A DNA stretch of 64,000 nucleotides, taken from the NCBI GenBank assembly GCA_025093985.1, contig JACAAK010000014.1, positions 310,001 through 374,000 on the forward strand. The letters are read 5' to 3'. The position numbers and the translations under genes are program-made. The notes beneath the pieces are model-generated. The model had not been told where the DNA came from. It ran no database searches and was given only the letters and a program-made list of their open reading frames with translations. This DNA is from Calvatia gigantea. Taxonomy: Eukaryota > Basidiomycota > Agaricomycetes > Agaricales > Lycoperdaceae. Below, in pieces: positions 12,631-24,700 of the stretch. Positions within the stretch are counted from its first letter, which is position 1. Each line of letters starts with the position of its first letter.

Positions 12631-13081
12631 AATCCATTGCAAACCTTGACCTCCGGACCTAAGGCTGCGCTTAATTCGGATTGTGATATCATACTAAGTT
12701 TAACCATAAGGTGAGCGTTGTCTTGGGTGTTCACACGTTCACGGCTGTGCCAATGCCTGCATACCTGGTCACCCTAAAACGTTCACCAACTGCGGGTCCC
12801 CACTGTCCACCTGTCTAATCTGTGGATCCTTCACAACCCTGTGGACTAGCGCCTTGTGCGAGCATGAGATCAAACTGACCCAAGTTGACAACTCTTCCTC
12901 ATGGAAAGCACTATCCCTTACCAGCAGCTTATGCCTGTGGGCACCTCCTTCACTCCCGTATATCACCACCGTCTAATCCCATTCTCAGCACGTTGTGGAG
13001 ATCGGATGGCACCTGACACTGAAAAGTGTCATGTACGTGTCCTCCTCCCACTACTCCACTTCACCGATGACACCTTTCACT

Positions 13082-13860
13082 TCCGAGAACGATGACCAAG
13101 ACACCGACCCCGAAAATCCCATTTCCGAGCCATCCAAAAGTCCGGATCATACACGATTTCCTAATTCGGAAGTCCCGACCACGAAGCTCCAACCTCCAAA
13201 CTCTACCTTGCCTGCCCATACTTCTCATTTCCAATTCTAAAAAACTTATGGACCGCTTTTCTATTCACTTATTATACTTTTTCTACATTCCTCATAATTT
13301 AGAACCTCATAGAATGAGCTTCCAGCCTGTCTTCATCCCTACTAGTACATTTTTCTTTGTTCTCTCTCTAAAATTTACATTCTACTCTTTGTAATTTGGG
13401 CGCATAGCCCACCATTCTCCTCTATAAAAACCTGTATACTTTGTTGTAGTTGGGTAGCTACGAATTAGCCAAGTTTCGACTCGAAGTCTCTGTCTCTAGC
13501 TTATTTCTCTAATCTATCTCTCGTTCTCTCTCCTCTCTCTCGTCTCGACACCGAATCGCCACGCAATCGTAAACGTCACCTTCCGAACGCTCAGTAATCG
13601 CTCTCGACACCTTTCCGGACCCTTCTCTCATCGTTCCGAGCCTTCGGAACAGAATTATCCATCGTTCCGTTGTCTGATCATTCTCGTGACCTCCACTCTT
13701 ATCCTCCTTTTTCCAACACATCCCCTCGGTCAAGAACAACGTCGGACGGACGCCGACGTGCTCGCATATATAGCCGTAGCCCCCCTCTTCAACGTACAAC
13801 GCCCTAGAGTACGAGGCAAACACTCGGTTCAGCCGGGTAGCTCATCATTTCAGTCTGCCA
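13082..13860 (+). repeat. LTR-like dispersed repeat with TATA motif (copy 1)
   Basis: Resembles the insert at about 32755-33360 in the same orientation. Both copies share in order 'cggatcatacacgatttcc', 'tggaccg-ttt', a segment ending 'ctcatagaa', a pyrimidine-rich tract, 'cgttccga-cct', and a final 'acttagagtac/cctagagtac' motif. Copy 1 has ctataaaaa at 13420-13428 followed by CT-rich sequence, the layout of a pol II promoter and leader. The ends were not resolved and no target-site duplication was found, so class is uncertain (solo LTR or small non-autonomous element). Confidence 0.55.
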
Positions 13861-13943
13861 AATGCAGTGTTGAATGATATCTCGTATTACTCGGAGAACT
13901 GTAAGTCCGTGCAATTCTCCAGTGTCGAGAGATTTCCCAAATT

Positions 13944-15258
13944 GTGTCGCTAGTTATGAAGATATTTGTTAAATATACGATAAAGGGGGCGGCCTTTGAC
14001 TCTGGCGATCGCCGCCGTCCCCCTCGGTGCCATCCCGGAACGCGACTGGCCATTTTAGGACGGGCTAATAGATTCTTCGCCAACCATGGGCGCGACAACA
14101 GGTTGCTCCGGCTGGTCGGACCAGCTGGCGTTGGCAAGTCGGCCATCATGCAGACTCTTGCTGAGGCCGCACCCACTCCCGACTTTGTCCTAGGTGCATC
14201 CCTCTTCTTCTCAATCAACGGACGCGATGATGGATCAAAAACCTTCACAACCCTCGCCTACGAGATTGCTGTCAAATCCCCAGACTACCAAGAATTTATC
14301 CAGGGCGAGGTGACCAACGATCCGACGCTACCGGAGAGAAGCTTTGCTACACAATTCAACAAGTTTTTTGTTGAGCCTTTCGTCACTCATGGGATGCATC
14401 CAGAAGGTCAGACACTCTTAATTCTCATTGACGGACTGGACGAATGCAAGGACCGTGACATGCAGTGCGAGATTCTGGATCTCATTTCCTCCTTTTGTAT
14501 CAAGTACCTTGCCTCACCTCTTCTTTGGGTCGTTGCCAGCCGGCCCGAACCGCATATTACTCATTTCCTATCACTCCCGAACATCCCCCTTAGTTACACG
14601 AAAGAAGAAATTAAAATTGACACCGATGAATCTCGTGAAGAGGTCGAGCGATATCTCCGCAAGAAATTGGAAGACGGTCGGACTAAATATCGAGCTCTAG
14701 CACTTTTCCCTCGCTGGCCAGCGGAGCGGGAATTTTTGAAAATCGCGACGGCCGCAGGCGGCTCGTTTGGCTACGGATCTGCGGTGGTGGAGTTCATCAG
14801 CGACCCCAACTACGCAAACTCCGTATCTCAGCTTCAGCAGGTACTCGGGGATATTGGTGGCACTCACTCTCGCCTGAGAGGGGAACGCCATCCGATGGCG
14901 GACCTGGATGCACTTTATGGTCGTGTACTCTCTCGGACCCCCCCTGGCATCCTGGAAAGCACTAAAAAGTTATTGCTCTGGCTGATTGATTACGACGGTG
15001 ACAACGAACTACCCTTGATCTGCAACTGGTTAGGCATGACCCCTGGTGATGTCTATGGTTGCCTTGATCACCTTAATTCTCGACATCCCATCAATGGAAG
15101 AGGCTCGAGATTATGGGGCTGATTCTCGTCATAGATCCTTTCGCGATTACCTTGTCGAATTTAAGAGGTCGGGGATGTTTCTGGATCTCAAGAGTGAGAC
15201 GGACGAGCTCAATGCGCAATGTTTGGTGAGAATCTTGAGGGAAGTATCAGAGGGTATG
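13944..15258 (+). CDS. NACHT-domain NTPase (STAND/NLR-like), frameshifted near its end
   Basis: Open for 392 residues from 13944 to 15122. The peptide GAAFDSGDRRRPPRCHPGTR is the pre-NACHT linker common in basidiomycete NLR-like proteins. Walker A is GPAGVGKSA (about residues 60-68) and Walker B is LILIDGLDEC (about 162-171), followed by the VVASRPEPHI sensor-like segment. NACHT proteins are signal-transduction ATPases; fungal ones are linked to allorecognition and programmed cell death. Near 15078 the frame breaks: after DHLNS the conserved continuation (LDIPSMEEARDYG, then HRSFRDYL) is in another frame to about 15258. A one-base indel would explain this. The N-terminal effector domain is not visible; a possible upstream exon lies at 13860-13911, ending at a gtaagt donor. 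The true start is uncertain. Confidence 0.75.
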
Positions 15259-15329
15259 TTTCTGTTACTTTCCCAAAACCACGAGAATCCTGAACCATGT
15301 GCTTGTACTTATAACAATTAAACCAGCCC

Positions 15330-16105
15330 ACACGGCGGATCCTTCTTCCAGTCTCTCCCTTTCATGGGAACCTTACCTCGATATGGAGGAATGCCAGGGC
15401 GACAAGCGTGATTTATACTCTGTGGCAATCGCCTCTGTGATTGAACTCTTTGATTACATGCTTGCACATCACAGGCTGAACCTCTTTCATGCACTAAAGG
15501 TCATTGACCTCCGATTCTGCACCAAATTACAATTGGAGTAGTCTTATCAATTTAGACCTGCCTCGTTGGCTCTTTGTGAGTGTCTTACTAGTCATGACAT
15601 CCAATACTACCTTACCTACTTCAACGCTTAGGCGGAGTCTCTTCGTTCTGGACTCAAGGGAAGTCATGTTTTACGGGAGATGTCGATTGGGACATTTGAT
15701 CCAAGGCTACATTAACGGGGACCCTTTGGGACCTTATCACCTGCTGCCAGACGCAGGGTTCGGTAGAATCGGTGTCTCCTGTACCAAGGATGGTGTAAAG
15801 CTGAGGTAAGTCTAGGAGCTTCATGTGAACCTCCTATCCGCTAACAACTTGCTTACAACTAGCATTACAATCAGGGTGGCCCAGCAGGGAGAGATGGTTG
15901 GATCTCAGCACGATGCGGCTGTATCCGTCACGTCCTGCGAGAGTTGGAGTATCACAAGAAACATTTGCCAAATCACCCTGCCACAACGTTTGTTAACGTC
16001 GCGGGCTCTTACGGCTGGGTGTTTTACGAGTTTGTTGACCAGAAGGATGAATTATCATTGTGGCGCTACATCATTCCGTATTGCTTCAACCCAACTATGG
16101 GGTAG
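15330..16105 (+). CDS. Uncertain exons downstream of the NACHT domain, hypothetical
   Basis: Three stretches look coding but lie in different frames: 15330-15540 (DPSSSLSLSWEPYLDMEECQ onward), 15640-15806 (EVMFYGRCRLGHLIQGYING and GDPLGPYHLLPDAGFG), and 15875-16105 (GPAGRDGWISARCG onward, ending YCFNPTMG and a stop). A gtaagt donor at 15807 is present. Joining the second to the third stretch in frame did not work with the splice sites I could find, so another indel is likely. They may be the C-terminal region of the NACHT protein or a separate broken gene. No family recognised. Confidence 0.35.
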
Positions 16106-17098
16106 TGTATATACACATAGTGATAATCTGCGCTTTGTATGGCATTCTGCGATCCGCGATAGCTATGGAGAAGTTAGGCGGGAGCGCACGTAACACGCCT
16201 TGTATATTGTTGACGAGAATTTCGAGAAGTGGTTTTAGAATCCTGGTAGGAGGGACAATGGGACAATGTAGGGGTAACAATATGGCTACCGTGAAAACAC
16301 TCATAAACAAGTAGTGTTTCGACGTAGTGTATATTCTTTAGCTTTCTACCGTCATGTAGTCTGTCTCAACCCATTTCTCATTGTCGATGACTCTCGGGCC
16401 CTCGCACCTAGCGCAATCTTGGACATTACGTTGTTTCCCCTTCTTATTTGTTTTCCCATGATATCCCTCGTGAGGTCGCGTCGGCCCCCCGAGTGCCTTC
16501 AGAAGGGTCACTGACTGTGAGGTCAGCTTCAGTGCGCCGTAGAGTCCTGTCCTATTAAAGTTTTGGTGGAGGAATGGCAATCATCACCGGGTAATTCGGA
16601 AGGGTCACAGGTTCCGCCACAGATGCCTGGCTTTTTATGGGCGGGGTTGGTTAAGCGCTTGAGCGGACAACAACTTTAACAGCACTGCATAGCGTCGTAG
16701 TCTCACTTCTCAACTTTCAACGTTTAACCTCTGTGATTGAGTCATTCACGCTTTTAAATGCGGTGGAATGTAATTTGAGTCCGCTTGTTCGGTGTTTTTT
16801 GACGCCATTTTGATGAGAAGTGACTATCAATCTTCAATACCAAAAGATTCACCGAAGACACTCCGGCGAACATATTGTTACATTCAAAGCATAATCAACG
16901 ACGACGATAACACCATATCCTACAAGTTACCACAACAAGTTCCGATTTCCAAAGCCATAAGTAGGTTCGAGGGGGTTGTCCATTTAATAACGCATAAAAA
17001 CATCGCACATTTGATTTTCCATTCCCTACATCGACACCAGCGTCCGAAGCACCCAGAGCCAAGGTCCAAAATCCAACTCGACTCGACACGGGAGACAT
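16106..17098. other. Intergenic, with one repeat copy
   Basis: No gene supported. Positions 16812-17012 repeat the cyclophilin 3' flank (12225-12415). The rest shows nothing recognisable. Confidence 0.5.
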
Positions 17099-20000
17099 TT
17101 AGCGAACTTGTTGGGTGGCGGGGACGCCCTTGGGAACAGGGGCGTGAGGGACAGGGGCGTGAGGAAGCCTGAGTTTAAGGCCTACATTGCGTCGACGTAA
17201 GTAACGGACCAAAGCACAGAGAGGAGGGGGAGGACGTACCAAGATCCTCAGCGACCAAGTCTGCTCCCTTCTCGCCGACGAGGAGAGCGGAGGAGTAGGT
17301 GTTCGTGCCCAAGTTATCCTAAAAGGAGGCACTTCTGTGAGAATTCACCGTCATGATATGTGTTGAGGGAACTACGTACAGGGCAGATACTCAAGTCGAC
17401 ACACTTCAAGTTCTGGGTGCCTGTTTTTTCCCGAAGATTTAGTTGGAGTTGCGATCAGATGAAGAAACACAAACCGTAGACGTTAAGACGAGCGTCGACC
17501 ACACCGCCCTTTTCTCTTGGCTTCATAGCTAAGGGTATATCAGAATAATATCCCTTGTAATAGCGAGTCAAATGGACGTACCGCAAGTACCGAGACTGTG
17601 CCAAGTAGTCTCGACATGGTCTACACACCACAATCGGTAAGTAAGCATGTCACGAGAGAAAGGGCGGGAAAAGACTAACCAGAAATCCAGTCATCAATAG
17701 CCTTATCATCTTCAGCAGTATATTTAATCTTGTCGTGCACTTTACTAGCATCGTATGCCTCTCCGGGCTTGTGCCAGGTACCTAAACGATCCAACGTCAG
17801 TACCAAAACCTCCAAAACATTAGAAGCCTAGCGCGTTGGATGCATACCCATGTGAAGACCAATAGTGAAGCCTTCAGGCATCAATTCCTTCGCAGTCTGG
17901 AGATCGATATCCTGGGCAGCCGCAGGCGAGTCGGGGTGGAAGTGCGGGTGGTGAGAGGTCAATTCACCACGGAAGGCTGGTAATTTAGTTTAATTATGGT
18001 TGCAAGGGAAAGAAGAGAAGGGTGAGACGAACCATCCATGCGCCTGGCGACTTCACGAGTGACCTTGTAACTCCACCTGATGGGCGCAAAGTCGGCCTTG
18101 TCGTTCATGAACCCGGAATCGAAGAAGGGTTCCTTGTACGGGTTCTGCGATTGGATGTGGATCTGAAGAGAATTCCGTCAACGTTTGTGACAGGACTAAT
18201 AGGAAACAGGTCCACTACGGACCTTGCCACGACTAGCCGGGTACTCCAAATACTGGAACCTGTACACCATCAACAAGTCAAAAACCCGCAATACACCCCA
18301 AAACCGTGACAAAACCAAAACGTACATGGTGATATACTTGCCAGGTGGCAATAACGCATGATCCGCATAGGCACCCGCCACGATCGATCCGAACATAACT
18401 GGCTTATCAGGCTTATCCTTGAAATATTTGTCCCAGAATTTATTGAATTCAGGTCCCATTTCTTTGAGTTCTTCTGCTGTGGGACGGATCTTGAAGCCGG
18501 CATCGATGGAGTTGGAGGCGAGTCGGGCTTTTTCGGGGCTTATTTCCCATTCGTTGAAGATCTGTATAGAATTTGGGGGTGATGTAAGAATGGGGGAGAC
18601 GAGGAAATGGGGTAATACGGACCTCGCGCCTGACTTCGGGTACGCCACGAAGGAAATCGTCGACCGTTGGAGATTCATTAGAGACGCGGAAGACTAAACG
18701 ACCAAATATCAAAATATGAACCAGACACAAGACAAAACAGAAACTCACTCGAAAGGGTGGTATAATGATCCTGGTACTCCTCACTACACGCAACCCAATC
18801 AACACCTCTCAACCATCAAATTTCAGTGTGTCGCACTTACCCAACACCAGGCAAATCACTAACAACCTTCACATCCAACTTCTTCAACAAATCCGCACTA
18901 CCCACACCGCTCCTCTCCAAAATCTGTGGCGTACCAAGCGTACCAGCACTCAACACAACACACTTCCTAGCCCTAACAACCGTCTCCAATACTTTCGCAC
19001 CGTCTGCACGGTTACGGGCGGGTACGTAAGCTACACCGACGGCTTTTGTGCCTTCGAAGATGACACGGGAGACTTTAGCGTTGGTGCGGAGGTAGAGGTT
19101 GGATTGGACGTCCATGACACTGTGGACGTATGCTGTTGTTGTGCGGGAGTGGTGAGTGGTGAGTGGTGAGTGGTGTTGAGAGTTGCGTGGTAGTTGAAAG
19201 GGGGGGGACGAACCTGTAGCGGCGTCGCTGCGCCTTCCGGTGTGCCTGTTGATATACTTGGCCCAAATTTCGGATGCATGGCTCGTAGTCAAGTCTTGAA
19301 TATCATCTACCAAAAAAAATAAAAATAAAATTCAGCACCACTCCAACTTCACCAAAAAGGAAAAGAAAACGTACCGCTAAAAGGGATACCAAGCGCATCA
19401 GAGGCCCTCAAGAAATCTTGCGCGAGGGGGTTGATAGTCCCACCATTAGAGATGGCGATAGGACCGTCATAGCCGTGTGTGTCGTTGTTAGTTGGTTTCT
19501 GGTAGTTCTCGAGCTGTAATTTGCATATCCCCAAGGGGAAAAGAAATGGGTGACATTGTGATTAATTGGTTTTTTTCAATTCGGTTGACGGGTTTGTGAC
19601 GTACACGTTTCATAAGAGGAAGGAGGTCTTTAGCTGTCCAGCCTGGTTGCTTGAAGTCGTCTAAAGGTAAGGTGTTTCAGTTAGCTTTTTCAACAGTTAC
19701 GGGAGTGAGAGGAGGTACCCCAGTCAGATGCGGAAGCCTAAAATCCAATCATTAACTGAGAGTTCACCAAAAGCGCGACATGTGCACACTCACCCTAGTG
19801 TACATCTGGAAATTGATACTGTAGACAAATACGCTTTAGTTTCCCTGGCCTCCGCGTTAAAGCTCAAAAGGGGGTTTACCTGCTGCCACCACCTTAATTC
19901 GGAAAATCTATATAAGCACCCGATTGCAGATAACGAGTGCCGTAAAACCTACCAAGAATATTGGCGCATCTAAATTTAGATTTAGTGAGGGGTGTTGGGG

Positions 20001-20519
20001 AGTACGGGGGAAAGAAGTCCACTTACGGGACGATGGAGCGCCTGCCGCGGAGGTGAGGCGATTTTAAGGTATCGACGTAGAATGTTGCTTTGTCGTTACT
20101 GTATGTGTAAACGTCATTGAGGATATATTAAGGTTGGGTAGTAAGCACGAACGTACATTCCATCGCGTTGCATGTTCTTGACGAAGATGCCGGGCCTAAT
20201 AGTGGTGTGTTAAGAAGCAATGAGGTTTAGAGAATATGTAGTAGGTTACCTGTAGACCCAAGGATCGTCGCGGTTGTTAATACCAGCTACATAGGCCGTT
20301 GATAAGGAAGTCTTGGACAACGTTAGAGAGGTCCTCACCTTCGATCAACATGACTTTCAAATTGGGGTCAGCAAACGCAAGACGACCCGCAACAACGGAT
20401 CCTGAAATAAAACAAAACACATGGCGTTGGGGGGATTACCCTGTCTCGAGATAACCTATGGGCATACCTGCGGGACCACCACCGCAGACGATAACATCCA
20501 CTTCCTGAGGATGAACCAT
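17099..20519 (-). CDS. GMC oxidoreductase, alcohol (methanol) oxidase-like
   Basis: More than 20 short exons on the minus strand. The start at 20519 gives MVHPQEVDVIVCGGGPAG, the FAD-binding Rossmann loop. Next come NNRDDPWVYRPG, SPHLRGRRSIVP joined to CANILGGGSS (GMC signature region) and NFQMYTRASASDWDDF. Later exons carry SAGTLGTPQILERSG, FQYLEYPASRG, GFMNDKADFAPI, GELTSHHPHFHPDSP, and TWHSLGTC with the catalytic histidine. The last conserved exon, DNLGTNTYSSALLVGEK, holds the second active-site residue (Asn). This order matches alcohol oxidases (AA3_3 family), which oxidise short-chain primary alcohols to aldehydes with release of H2O2. In wood- and litter-decay fungi that peroxide is proposed to feed lignocellulose attack. 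The protein ends in QVR, without a peroxisomal SKL-type tail. No frameshift seen in the exons I traced. The intron near 19150-19172 carries a short GTGAGTG repeat. Confidence 0.87.
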
Positions 20520-21706
20520 AGTTAATCAAAAGTTTGAGGATGTGTTCAAGATATTCGATTTCAAATAAAGAAAGAGAATAAAGAGAGGGGGGGGGATTGG
20601 GGGGAGACCCGCAGCAGTCTGACCCCGACTTAAATACACACCAGCGAGGGAATAACTCGACGAAAGGAAGGGTGGTTCATAAATTCCAAAAGTCAGGTGG
20701 TTAGAGACCGTGGACAGGAAATCAGAAGGATACAGCCGTTATTGGAAGAAAAGATATCATTCATGAGAACAAAATGGGTTTGAGCCTGCGTTATTGTGGT
20801 TTCACTTGGGTAAGTCCTGAATAGTGCGAACGTAGATAAGGAGACTCTCGGCACGTGGGGGCAGAACGGCATCAGGTAAGATTGAGATATTTGTGGGGAA
20901 GGGATGGATTGTGCGAAGGGGGGAAGGGTTTTTTGCGTAATTCAGAGCACCAATTGAGATCCGGAATTCGAACAAACGCCACAGAGATAAAGGTAGGCCC
21001 AAAGTTCTATTTGTATCGCAATGGAATTGAAGAAAGGGGGTTGGATATTTGCCGATTGAACCACCAGTCGGGATTCTGGATCGCCTCGGTGAACAAAGTG
21101 GACCAGTAGGTATTAGGCTGAGTAAAACCCCGAGGCTGTGATTCGATTTTGGGCGACTGCGAATGAGGGTTGAAGAGTATTTAGAGCCTAGCGACTCGGA
21201 CACCTGACAATGAGTGACCTGACCTGCGAAAAAGAAGGGGAGGATAAATTGTTTAGCAGGAGTGGGGGAATTGGATGGAGAATGGTTTGGGAAGTACTTG
21301 ATGGAGTTGTGGGAGAGAGAAGAGACGAGATGGAGAAACTTGAAAAGGAACGAATCTTCTTTGCTCAGACACTGAAAGAAGTAACAAAGTTGTTTATTCT
21401 TACCCCTCGAGCGTTCAGATGACCGGTGTAGTTTGGTAATCCATGGTCACACGATGTATGCGTCGCTGCTGCGGCGGACGATGGCCAAGACGACAGGGTA
21501 CGAGCGCGACGAACACTGGACACTGGGTGTATAGCAGCCAAAGTAAGCGCCGTAGCTTCATCATCGTGAACACAGGGGTTTAACGCAAAGACAGGGTGTG
21601 TGACGTGCTGCGACAGAACGCGCACAACGCACGTGTTAACTGCCATATGCAGACTTGGCTGGATACATGACGAAAGCGCAGGTAGGACCAACCACCCACA
21701 ACTCCA
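20520..21706. other. Divergent intergenic region between the oxidase and kinase genes
   Basis: Holds the promoters of two divergently transcribed genes. A G-rich tract occurs at about 20585-20610. No convincing additional gene; open frames on both strands lack family resemblance. Confidence 0.5.
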
Positions 21707-24700
21707 ATGGCAGACCACAAACCACTGCCAGCATTGCCAACTCAATCTCCTAGTCTCACTACTCTCTCCGTAGACGCACGTGCTCATCGCGGTCGTCTCA
21801 TTCGACACATTCTAGCGGAAATCACTGATCCGGTGGTCCAAGCCCGACAGGATGGCTGGGCATCTGCGTTCGAGAGCGCCTTGGACGACTTTTCTGATAG
21901 TATCCATCGTGGCGGTTGGCTTGCGGGTATCAGGAGAGGTAGAGAATCGAAATACAGACCACCGCAATCTCAGAGCACCTTGAAGGAAGTCGGCCGAGTG
22001 CAGTCATCAAATGCCATAACACAGTCTCGTACCTTGCCGTTAGTTGACGACCACCCTCGGATACCGGAACTCCTAGAGCACTTGCGCAAACATGTCTCGC
22101 AGAACGCTGTACCTGCCCCGGACGACAAGTGCCACCTGCTGGTTTGTCTAGCGCCTTATGGTGCCCGTGTTCACTTTCCACCAACGGAACATGGCTTTCG
22201 ATATCATTCCATGCCAACGTTGGTTGCACTTTTACACCTTCCAAGTTCTCTCTCCCATTCGACGCCGAGCACGTAGAGACCACGATACTCTACGGACTGA
22301 AGGAATGGGACAGTAAGTACTCCAACTCGTTAAGGTTCTCCCCTTATTCAAACTTACACCTGCCTGTTTCAGATACAGACACCCCTTCCCCACCTCGCAT
22401 AGTAGGCGGCACATTCGCATTCAAAGGTATCGACTCACCCACCCACCACACCTCCCTCTCCCAACTCCTCCGCATCTCAATCTACATCCACCTCTCCCTC
22501 CTCCTCGAACAACACTTCCTCCACAATTCGCACGTTCACATCAAATTCCCCCGTCCCAAATTTACGTTTCCGTCATCCTCCGCCGAGTCTAAGTCTAAGT
22601 CTAAGTCCTCCAACCGGCGTACTGGCGAGGAAGAAGAAGAAGAAGGAGAAGAAGAAGAAGCAACAACGGGGACCTCCTCGAATGATCAACATCCTTCGTC
22701 ATCGCCCGCATCCGCGTCGTCCCGAACCAATCCATTTTTACCTTATCAAGTGGTAGTGGTGGGATCCTCAAATCATTCTTCTCAAGAAAAAAAAACCTCT
22801 CTCACCGTGCTCAGACCGTTAACCAGACTGGTAGCCGGGGTGTTGGCGGTAGTGGTGGTGGCTCTTCTCTCGATCTAATCTTGAATCCTCTCATCGGCGG
22901 AGGTAGCAGTGGAAGAAATGAAGATGGATTATTGCCAAGATCACCGGGGACGTCGATCGATTCTTCTACGACAACGACAACCGGGACGGGAATGGGAGTC
23001 TCACGCCTAAGAAGGTTTTCTTTCATGGGTGTTGTAGGTGGTGGTGGTGGTGGTGGTGGTGGTAGCAGTAGCACAGGTGCAGGACACGAACGAAGACCTT
23101 CCTTCCGCCGTAGACCAGCCAGCTCCGAACATCTCACCCCACCCGACTCAACACAACAACCATCACCAGAAACAACAGACGGCCCTTTCTCAACCGCACT
23201 CAAACGAGTCGAACATTCCAAAAATCTCTTATCCGCATCCACAGGAGTCGTGTTCTTCCCTCCTTCGCTTTTGGTTGATTTAGCAACGAAAGAAGTGAAA
23301 TCACCAACGAGGAGGTTGAGGGGGGAGGAGAAGGCTGCGTTGGGGAGTATACTTGGGTGGACGGGGAAGGATACGGCTGTGGCTGGGAGGGGGATGAGTG
23401 GGTTAGCTGGGTTTGTGAGGATGCAGGGGTTTTCGTTTTTGGTTACTGAGCATGTTCCTGTGAGAGGACAGGGGCCGCCGCCGCCGCTGCCGCAGGTTTC
23501 GGCGCAAGTGCAAGTTCCACCACCACCTCCAACAGTACCACCACCACCGTTACCAGTAGCAGCAACACAAACGACCGAAACGACAACACCTACGAACTCG
23601 ACTTTAACGACAACATCCACGAGTACAAATACAAACTCAAATCCAGCTGAAGCTTCTTCTTTATCCTCCTCTTCGACTCCCGTTTCGTGTACGCCTTGTT
23701 CAACTGCCCTACGTTGTGGTCGTCCACAATGGTTCACATATCGTTACTTCGATTTTCACCAACAACCGAATGGGGACAGACGTATAGGTGAAGTCATCCT
23801 GGATAAACTAGCTAGTGCGAGTATGCCGTGCGGTACACCTGGATGTATGCTGAAACGCGGGGAGCATGAGACGAGGATCGTTCATGGAGGATTTCGCATT
23901 ACGATCACTACGAAAGATACGGATGGGTTTGAGATAAAGGAGAGTAAAGAGGGTGAAGAGAAAGTGATTGAGATGTGGGAGAGTTGTAGAATATGTGAAG
24001 CGAAGACTGGGAAGAACGTCATGAACGACGGGACATAGTACGTATCCTCATTCCTTCTTCCACAAAGCAGCTAAAACTCTGTTAGCTTATTTTCCTATGC
24101 TAAATTCCTGGAACTCTTGATCTACTCCTCGTCGATATGCGTACTCTCCCCTGCACTATGCGAACACACCACACCTTCACCTCCACCACCAACTCCTCCC
24201 CCAATCGGATCCACATCCCAACCACAAACACAAACTCACTCACATTCTCAACCCCATCCACCCGATTCAAGACTCAACATCATCCGGCATTTTGGTGTTC
24301 AAAACGCCACAGTTTCATTCTCCGTATCGATTATAGAAGATATCTTTGAATTACGAGTGCCACGATTACAGATACACGGTAGCTCTGAAGACGAACGCGA
24401 ACGCGGAATAGACAGTAACAACAGTAATAACAGCGGCAGGATCGAGGACAAAGGGAAAGATGTTACTAGTAACGCAACGGAGAACGACGGATTCGGGGAG
24501 GACAAGAAAGCCTCTGAGACGGGAGATTAAGAAATGGTGGGAGGGTGTCGCGGATCATATGGATAAACTCGTGCGTTCCACCTTACTTCCCGTTCCCCTT
24601 AATAATGAGATATCCGCTGTTCTTTTACCCAGGAACGGCTGCTTGCAAGTCTGAACGATGCGAGTGACGCGTCGAGCATCAAGCGATTACCGAGACTCCC

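Larger units (their letters stand above)
12149..13943. other. Gene-free repeat-rich interval before the NACHT gene
   Basis: Contains the two repeats listed separately and a longer dispersed LTR-like element (about 13082-13860). No coding gene supported. Confidence 0.6.

Noticed and set aside
5026..20519. Terpene synthase plus GMC oxidoreductase as a biosynthetic cluster
   Set aside because: More than 10 kb apart with cyclophilin H and a NACHT gene between; the GMC is of the alcohol-oxidase type, and no P450 or transporter is present.
20802..21203. 133-codon minus-strand frame upstream of the kinase
   Set aside because: No signal peptide, domain or splice support, and no second copy in the window to suggest conservation.
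22811..23737. Minus-strand 308-codon open frame with Gly/Val-rich sequence
   Set aside because: Antisense shadow of low-complexity PIKfyve coding sequence.
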